Source: Tritrichomonas musculus (taxonomy: Eukaryota > Parabasalia > Tritrichomonadida > Tritrichomonadidae). Taken from it: a DNA stretch of 64,000 bases. The notes under the pieces were generated by a model. The model searched no databases and had not been told where the DNA came from. It saw only the letters and a list, made by a program, of their open reading frames with translations. Numbering within the stretch: the first letter of the stretch is position 1; each line of letters opens with the position of its first letter. The DNA lies in NCBI GenBank assembly GCA_039105265.1, contig JAPFFF010000023.1:1488001-1552000 (forward strand), in the 5' to 3' direction. Both the position numbers and the translations under genes were made by a program. Below, piece after piece: positions 58,088 to 64,000 of the stretch.

Positions 58088-60535
58088 TTATATTTGAATT
58101 TCACATAAAATAACATCTAGTTCTTTAATTACCTGAGCAAAGAAATCTAACTTATTTCCATCCTTCTCAGAATATAAGGGAATTCCATTTACAGTGACTC
58201 CTTTTAGAGTAAATTCCAAATATTTCATAAAGGAGAACACATTATTTCTATTAATTTTCAAAATTGAGTATGATACCATTCGTTTCAAATTGTTATTTTC
58301 ATTACTATGATAAATGGATGGAAAACGGTCCAGCAATTTACAACCTTTAGTTATGTATTTCAAAGCTAGTAAAGGAATTTCAACTTTAATAGCTAATCTA
58401 AACAGGTAAATTACGTAATTTAGCAAATTTGTCAAAGATTCCTGATCAATTAAAGGACAAATCGAATTTATTTGCGTTTGTTGAATATTTATGAAAATAT
58501 CATCATTAACTTCATATCGTGGATGCAAATCATAGAAAATTCCAAAAGAGAGCAACATAGTTAATCTCAAATGAAACTGTAGGGATACACCTTGAACAGC
58601 AAATGGAGCAAATGGTTCAAGGAATTCCATAATTTTGCTGATTGCATTATTGAACATAGTATCAAATTGAATTTTATCTTTAAGGAGAATTCTTGAGTTG
58701 GATTCAATTATATGAACAACATTTGGGTTCTCGAATAGGAAAAGATCGAGGAGCATATTATGGATAAGACTCATAAGCTCATTAAGCTTTTTCTGGAATT
58801 GTTTAGATTGTTTACAAAGTAGATGGGACATTAAAGATAACTCGGCAATTAGAGAATCATTTTTAACTATTAATTGCTTTCGCTCATCAATTTCATTTAC
58901 TAGGGCTTCAACTATTTTTTCTTCACTACTGGATGCATCTTGCATTTTAGAACGAAGGTTCCATAAGTATGACTTAACTTTAGTGTCATCTGAAAGAGTA
59001 GCCTCGATATCTCGAAAATTTAGAAATTCCGTAAGACTCGTGGCTGGTGCATCTATGTTAAAATCAGTAACGGATAAATATTTAAAAAGCGAAGTTGCAC
59101 AGTTTCGAAGCGATTCTAAATTTGCTGATTTACTTTCATCAGTACTGCTATTAGACATTTCATTTTTACTTAACATTACTGGCTCTGGCTTTTGAATTCC
59201 ATAAAGTTCGAAATCCCAGGTTTCATGTCTAAAGAATCGAAAATCGGGATCTTTTGCTTTTTTGATCAGGGCAGAAGCTGATGGATAAATAACACGGTCA
59301 TCTTCAGGAACAACTTTAGTAATCATATAAGCTAATAAGAAAACATCAGGAAGAGAAAACAAAGAAGTACTATATTGAATATCAATGATATTTAAAAAGT
59401 GGACAAGGGAAGGAGTGCTGTCAGAGATCACATCATCTTCAACTGAAATCAAAGTAGTATAAAATTTAATTAACGAATCGCGATGTAAATGTGAAAAACT
59501 AACATCTTTAAATAACGAATCATCTTCAGCCAAATTTGAATTCAAAATTAATTTCCATAATTGCAATACAATTTCAAGACCTCTGTTTGGAATAAATGTT
59601 TTTCCTTTATTTCTTGTTGAAGTAAATACTATTATATTCGAAACAACTGGTTTTATTATACATTCTATGAATATTAAATCGACAAATGAAATTTTTTGCT
59701 CCTCATCCGTTTCTGAAGAAAGTTCAGCAAACTTCTTAAAAAGAAGTCTAACATCTTTTGGAAAAAGTGATAAGTTTTGAATCATTGTGTCAAATGTAAG
59801 ATTTAATCCATTAAATAAAACATCGCAATAACTTTGTGAAACTGGAAATACTTGTGGCTGTGGGACATTAACTAATATGTCCCCGATTGCAACACGGGCG
59901 AAATTTTGAATATCTGATGAAAAAATATAAGATCGTATACATTCGAAAATCCAGTGCTTGTATAAAATTTTTGTGACATTTTTATCCTCACTTTTTATCG
60001 AATCCAAAGAATTTTTAGCGACTTCGTATAATGTATTAATATAAGAAGTTTGTAGTTCTGTGGTCCAGCAATAAGAAAACAAAGAAGGAAAAGTAGAGCA
60101 CGCAAAAAATTGTTTTGGGCTAATACCTTCGGGAATAAAGTTTATTTGCTTTAAACATTCGTCAAAATGCTCATTTTTGATATTAGAAAAAATAGTTGGA
60201 ATTTTTCGACCTAACTTGAATAAAGGTTGAAGAAATCGAGAGATCTCTGTTCTTATATAGCTAATTCCTGACATTTCAATAAGACGTTCAGAAACAGTAA
60301 AACCATTCGGATTCATAAATGGGAAGCAAGAAATTGTTTTAACGTTATGAAGAGTAGTCTGCAATAAAAAAGAATTTCTGATAAAGTTGATACAGCGGAC
60401 GTCTGTCATGCATTTTGAATAATAAATCAATTGCTTTCGATTATTTCTTATTTCATCTGATTGAAATGATATGCATGCATCTATCTTTTTGACTTCAGAT
60501 TGCAATTCATTAATGTTTTGCTGAGAAATATCCAA
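58088..60535 (-). CDS. Possible Ras-GAP-type protein
   Basis: An 815-codon frame for a mostly helical protein. Residues about 48-320 follow the outline of a Ras-GAP/IQGAP-type GAP domain: FIRNSFLLQTTLHNV, a FACSTFPSLFSYCWT region, then FPKDVRLLFKKFAELSSETD followed by VDLIFIECIIKPVVSN, which recalls the family's FLRFxxPAIVSP helix. The arginine finger is not obvious. The C-terminal 400 residues are helical and unassigned (a VPS9-like or other domain is not visible). The frame opens upstream to a TAG at 60548-60550 without an ATG; the listed first codon is TTG. The first in-frame ATG is codon 43 (60409-60407), but the preceding 42 codons look coding, with a coiled-coil pattern. A missing first exon is possible. 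Confidence 0.5.
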   Translation of the reverse strand: MDISQQNINELQSEVKKIDACISFQSDEIRNNRKQLIYYSKCMTDVRCINFIRNSFLLQTTLHNVKTISCFPFMNPNGFTVSERLIEMSGISYIRTEISRFLQPLFKLGRKIPTIFSNIKNEHFDECLKQINFIPEGISPKQFFACSTFPSLFSYCWTTELQTSYINTLYEVAKNSLDSIKSEDKNVTKILYKHWIFECIRSYIFSSDIQNFARVAIGDILVNVPQPQVFPVSQSYCDVLFNGLNLTFDTMIQNLSLFPKDVRLLFKKFAELSSETDEEQKISFVDLIFIECIIKPVVSNIIVFTSTRNKGKTFIPNRGLEIVLQLWKLILNSNLAEDDSLFKDVSFSHLHRDSLIKFYTTLISVEDDVISDSTPSLVHFLNIIDIQYSTSLFSLPDVFLLAYMITKVVPEDDRVIYPSASALIKKAKDPDFRFFRHETWDFELYGIQKPEPVMLSKNEMSNSSTDESKSANLESLRNCATSLFKYLSVTDFNIDAPATSLTEFLNFRDIEATLSDDTKVKSYLWNLRSKMQDASSSEEKIVEALVNEIDERKQLIVKNDSLIAELSLMSHLLCKQSKQFQKKLNELMSLIHNMLLDLFLFENPNVVHIIESNSRILLKDKIQFDTMFNNAISKIMEFLEPFAPFAVQGVSLQFHLRLTMLLSFGIFYDLHPRYEVNDDIFINIQQTQINSICPLIDQESLTNLLNYVIYLFRLAIKVEIPLLALKYITKGCKLLDRFPSIYHSNENNNLKRMVSYSILKINRNNVFSFMKYLEFTLKGVTVNGIPLYSEKDGNKLDFFAQVIKELDVILCEIQI

Positions 60536-60695
60536 TTCTAAGTGAGTCTAAAAAAAATTTTGCAAAAATTTGTATCTCATATTTATAACCACATTTAAAT
60601 AAAATGAAAATTATAACCATATTTTTTTTTGATATAAAAATTAATAAACGAACATAAATTCTCGTAAAATTTGAAATTTTCAGATTTTTAACCGA

Positions 60696-63632
60696 ATGAA
60701 CTCAGATTATGTAGAAATAACTCAATCGGTTAGTGAAAATCCAACACAAGAAGAAATAGAAGATTATGCAAGTTGGTTAGGCGCAGATCTTAAAACAGAT
60801 CGTGATTTATTTTGGATTTGCAAAGAAGCTTTAAAAGCACCAATTCCTGCAGGATGGAAATTATACCAGAAAAAAGATGGATCGGGCGAACCATTTTATT
60901 TTAATTCAAAAACTGGTGAATCTTTATGGGATCACCCTCTCGATGCATACTATAAAAAACTTTTTCAGGAAGAGAAAGCAAAAAAATTACGAGGTGGAGG
61001 GAGTAGTACAACTTCACGGCCTCCAGCATCACTTGGCGGTGGCAATTCTGGTGCAAAATCATTACTGAGTTCAAATCAGAATTCTTTAGGTCCGCTTCCT
61101 TCAAGCAATCGTCAAAATACAAAGCCAACAACAAATTCAAGTTATTCGAACAACAACAATAATAATTTGCAACGCCAAAAATTTGAAGATGAAAAGAATG
61201 ATTACCAACAGCGATTTGATGAAGAAATGAGGATTCTTAGAGAAAGAGGGGAGAGTGAGAAAAAACAATTACAAATCCGAATGGATCAAGAACTCGAAGA
61301 TCTTCGAGCAAGTCATCGAAAGAAAATGGAAAATATAAGGACTGCAAACAAAAAAGAGCAAGATCAATTAGATTCAATTTCATCTCAATTAAAAACGAAA
61401 AAAGATAATGCTGATAAAGAGCTTCGTCAATTTAAACAAAAATTGGAACAAGACAAATCAGATCTCCAGAAAAAAAATGATACAGAAATGAGAAAAATTA
61501 AAGATTCACATCAAGATGAAATTAATTCTGAAAACCGTTTACACAAAAATAAATTAGAGAACTTAAAAAAGCAGAATCAAAATGAGATTGAATCTGAAAA
61601 ATTAAAACATGAGAGAGAAATGGATGCTCTCAAAAAATCAAATGATTCAGCAAAGTCGGAAGCCGAGCGAATAAGAAAAGAAACTGAAATTCAAAACGAT
61701 CAAATCGATTCGATGAGAAAAGAATTTGAACAGAAAAAAAAGAATTTACAAAAACAATTTGATGATGAAATTAAACAATCAAATCTCGAACATGAAAACG
61801 AAATGAAGAAATTAAAATCTCAACATGATAATGAAATATCTTCACAATCAATTATTGATTCTCAAAACAACGAAATCGAGCAGTTAAAAAAAGATTTTGA
61901 AAAGAAAAAAGCATCATTAAAAGAACAATTTGACAATGAACTGAAAAATTTAACCGAACAACAAAATCTTGAACTTGATAAGCAAAGAAAGAAGGGTCAG
62001 AATGAAATATCTCAACTCGAACAAAGCTTAAGAAATCAAAAAGATGAATTACAAAGTGAATACCAAAACAACAAATTTTCTAAAAAATCATACAGTAACA
62101 TTAACAATGATGAAGAAATCGATAATCTAAAAGAGGAACTTGAACAAAAAAAGAGAGAATTAAAAGCCAAATTTGAAAGAGAAATCAATGAGATGAAGTT
62201 GAATCATCAAAGAGAGATTGATATGAACAATAATAATTTTAACAACAGTAAGCAGAGAAAAGGAATGAATAATGATTATCAAACTGAAATATCTGATTTG
62301 AATTTCATGCACCAACAAGAACTTGAAAAGTTAAAAAAGAAGCATCAAAAACAAATTCAACAAGAAAAAGAAAATTTTGAACAAGAAATGGAATTGATGA
62401 AAAGCAACTTTCAATTCGAAAAAAGAAGAGCCGAATCACAGATGAGGAGCACATTAGAGAATAATTCATCAAGCGACAGTGATGATCTTAGTGGTTATCA
62501 ATCGCAAACGAAATCAAAGAAAAGAAAGAGCAAGCATAGACACCATTATATGAGCTTTGCTTCTTTTATACAAATTTCATTATCAGCAATTGATAGATGC
62601 GCAAAGAATCAACTTTTTATTACACGAACAAATCAATTTGAATCTAAACTAATCGTAGATCAGAATCCACTATTAAATAACAATTCGAATTATCAACAAT
62701 TTAATAACTCTAATTATTCAATGCCCCCAATGTCAATATCAAACTTTTCAAGTCAAATGAACATTCCTCAACAGCAACAACCACAACCACAACCACAAAT
62801 GAATCAGTTTCAGCAGCAACTACCAAATAATCAGTTTCCACAACAGCCAAATCCAATGAATCAATATTCTCAGCAACTGCCACCACAAATGAGCCAATTT
62901 ATGCAATCTCCTCAAATGAGTCAATTTTTACAGCAAAACCCACTTCAAATTAGTCAGTTTTCACAACAGCCTCAACCACCACAAATGAGTCAATTTATTC
63001 AACAACAGCTACTTCAACAATCCCAAAGCCAAATTTATCGTTTGAAAAAGTTACATAATAAAGTTGATCAATCATGTAGCCTATTATCAGATGAGATGAA
63101 AGATTCATCGAACGAATTCAACAAATCATCCAACAATTTCAAAAACTTTCTTAACAATGAAAATAAAACCATGTCGCAGTTACAGATGGACTTTAAGAAT
63201 ATGGTGAATCAAATATCAAGAAGTTTTCAAAACATCGCAAACGACGTGACCAGCTTCCATCAGAATGCAATTTCAAAGTTAAATGTATCTAAAATGGCTG
63301 CTCAAAATCAGTTTCAGATGCAAGTTCCAGTTCAATATCCAGTCCAGATTCCACAACAGCAACAACAACAAAAAAGGCCAAATCAAATACACAGATCACA
63401 TAAAGAAAAATATGAAGTTGAAGAAGACTTCCTTTCTGACATTGAGTTTATTCCAAGACATCAACACGGAAAAGTCAAGAAATCTTACGATTCAGGCGGA
63501 AATTATCAAATGGAGAAAGGTTTGGAGAAGAAACTCAGAAAGCACAAAGAAGACGTGAAAAAATCTCATAAACAGATGAGGGAGATTCAGTATCAATTTC
63601 AAGCTATGAAGAATCTTCCACTTGACACTTAA
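60696..63632 (+). CDS. CEP164: CEP164-like WW and coiled-coil protein
   Basis: A 978-residue protein. The N-terminus matches CEP164, a distal-appendage protein needed to dock basal bodies and recruit TTBK2: TQEEIEDYASWLGADLKTDR, LFWICKEALKAPIPAGW, then a WW domain at 51-81 (W54, F68-Y-F core, W78-DHP) and YYKKLFQEEKAK after it. A long coiled coil follows (about 165-590) with repeated ELxxxK(K/R)xFxxE units. The next part (about 680-790) is Gln/Pro-rich with several MSQF repeats, and the C-terminal 190 residues are helical. An ATG start is preceded by AT-rich DNA. In trichomonads the target would be the flagellar basal bodies. The call rests on the N-terminal 90 residues. Confidence 0.8.
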   Translation: MNSDYVEITQSVSENPTQEEIEDYASWLGADLKTDRDLFWICKEALKAPIPAGWKLYQKKDGSGEPFYFNSKTGESLWDHPLDAYYKKLFQEEKAKKLRGGGSSTTSRPPASLGGGNSGAKSLLSSNQNSLGPLPSSNRQNTKPTTNSSYSNNNNNNLQRQKFEDEKNDYQQRFDEEMRILRERGESEKKQLQIRMDQELEDLRASHRKKMENIRTANKKEQDQLDSISSQLKTKKDNADKELRQFKQKLEQDKSDLQKKNDTEMRKIKDSHQDEINSENRLHKNKLENLKKQNQNEIESEKLKHEREMDALKKSNDSAKSEAERIRKETEIQNDQIDSMRKEFEQKKKNLQKQFDDEIKQSNLEHENEMKKLKSQHDNEISSQSIIDSQNNEIEQLKKDFEKKKASLKEQFDNELKNLTEQQNLELDKQRKKGQNEISQLEQSLRNQKDELQSEYQNNKFSKKSYSNINNDEEIDNLKEELEQKKRELKAKFEREINEMKLNHQREIDMNNNNFNNSKQRKGMNNDYQTEISDLNFMHQQELEKLKKKHQKQIQQEKENFEQEMELMKSNFQFEKRRAESQMRSTLENNSSSDSDDLSGYQSQTKSKKRKSKHRHHYMSFASFIQISLSAIDRCAKNQLFITRTNQFESKLIVDQNPLLNNNSNYQQFNNSNYSMPPMSISNFSSQMNIPQQQQPQPQPQMNQFQQQLPNNQFPQQPNPMNQYSQQLPPQMSQFMQSPQMSQFLQQNPLQISQFSQQPQPPQMSQFIQQQLLQQSQSQIYRLKKLHNKVDQSCSLLSDEMKDSSNEFNKSSNNFKNFLNNENKTMSQLQMDFKNMVNQISRSFQNIANDVTSFHQNAISKLNVSKMAAQNQFQMQVPVQYPVQIPQQQQQQKRPNQIHRSHKEKYEVEEDFLSDIEFIPRHQHGKVKKSYDSGGNYQMEKGLEKKLRKHKEDVKKSHKQMREIQYQFQAMKNLPLDT

Positions 63633-63868
63633 TTTAATTAAATTTTTTACCATGTTTTTATTATTGAAGTATTTTTTTTTGTTATATAAACAATTTATAT
63701 TATTTATTAATAGTCAATAGCGGCTCAACGCTTATTCTTATATAGATTCTTCAATTCTTTTTTATTTTCAAAATTTCACTTTTTCTATTGAAAGTGAAGT
63801 TCACTTTTTTTCTTTCATAAAGATAAAGATGTAGAAGTTTCGTTATTTTATTAATAAAAATATGATTA
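63633..63868. other. Convergent intergenic region
   Basis: About 236 bp between two 3' ends. It contains the imperfect inverted pair AAAATTTCACTTTTTCT and AAAGTGAAGTTCACTTTTTT (63767-63807), which can form a small hairpin. Nothing else is seen. Confidence 0.5.
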
Positions 63869-64000
63869 TTAATCACACAAAAAAATAACAGGCTGGTTCC
63901 ATCCGACAAACATTTTACATTCATTATAGAAATTATTAAAATCATTTTTTTCATCATTTTCAGCATCACCAAAAATCTCCATTTTTACCTCATTTTCTTT
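63869..64000 (-). CDS. 3' end of a protein-coding gene, cut by the window edge
   Basis: On the minus strand 43 codons read in from the right edge and end at a TAA (63871-63869). The protein end is acidic, then amphipathic, then FVGWNQPVIFLCD. Codon quality (Gly, Trp, Pro, Cys and Gln at sensible positions) is unlike the low-complexity frames around it. The domain is not recognised. Confidence 0.65.
   Translation of the reverse strand, partial: KENEVKMEIFGDAENDEKNDFNNFYNECKMFVGWNQPVIFLCD

Overview
The window looks like nuclear DNA of a parabasalid protist, most likely a Tritrichomonas (T. foetus or T. musculus type). This rests on the mix of genes rather than on any search: long, mostly intronless reading frames in very AT-rich DNA, BspA-like leucine-rich-repeat proteins, a DUF3447-type ankyrin protein, a polytopic PAS/nucleotidyl-cyclase-like protein, a BEACH protein, basal-body and tubulin-modifying proteins, and Tc1/mariner and Maverick (Polinton) fossils. 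No rRNA, CRISPR array or bacterial operon is seen.

Layout. 1-42 is the 5' end of a minus-strand gene. 43-4256 is an AT-rich desert with a near-perfect 107-bp fold-back at 2054-2284. 4257-14971 holds an NDR-type kinase, a TTL-family enzyme, a proline-repeat protein with a possible C2 fold, a large unrecognised protein and a BTB-like/Tubby-like protein. 14972-16557 holds a candidate MITE. 16558-25368 is one giant BEACH/WD40 gene whose frame opens with GTG, not ATG. 25369-27537 is gene-free but rich in inverted repeats and hairpins. 27538-30816 encodes a kinase joined to a Sel1-like repeat and a degenerate GTPase-like domain, then a coiled-coil protein. 30959-34420 is a tandem pair of UBL-UBA paralogues, followed by a small charged protein. 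35270-39797 is a split ankyrin-BspA gene. 40662-40733 is a tRNA with anticodon GAC. 40846-52801 holds a pseudo-cyclase membrane protein, a BspA-like protein, an importin-beta-like karyopherin and a coiled-coil protein. 52802-58087 is a graveyard of mobile elements. 58088-63632 holds a possible Ras-GAP-type protein and a CEP164-like basal-body protein. 63869-64000 is the 3' end of another minus-strand gene.

How the genes fit together. These are housekeeping and signalling genes on both strands, not an operon. Several suit a flagellated, phagocytic protist: CEP164-like and TTL proteins for basal bodies and microtubules, an NDR kinase for morphogenesis, and BEACH and Ras-GAP-like proteins for membrane traffic and small GTPases.

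The most unusual feature is the split ankyrin-BspA gene. A DUF3447-type head and six further ankyrin modules, about one 33-residue repeat each, are separated by roughly 170-460 nt of low-complexity, stop-containing spacer. No GT-AG splice sites are visible at the borders, which instead carry short direct repeats of the TTTAAT kind. The last module runs straight into fourteen 23-residue BspA-type leucine-rich repeats.
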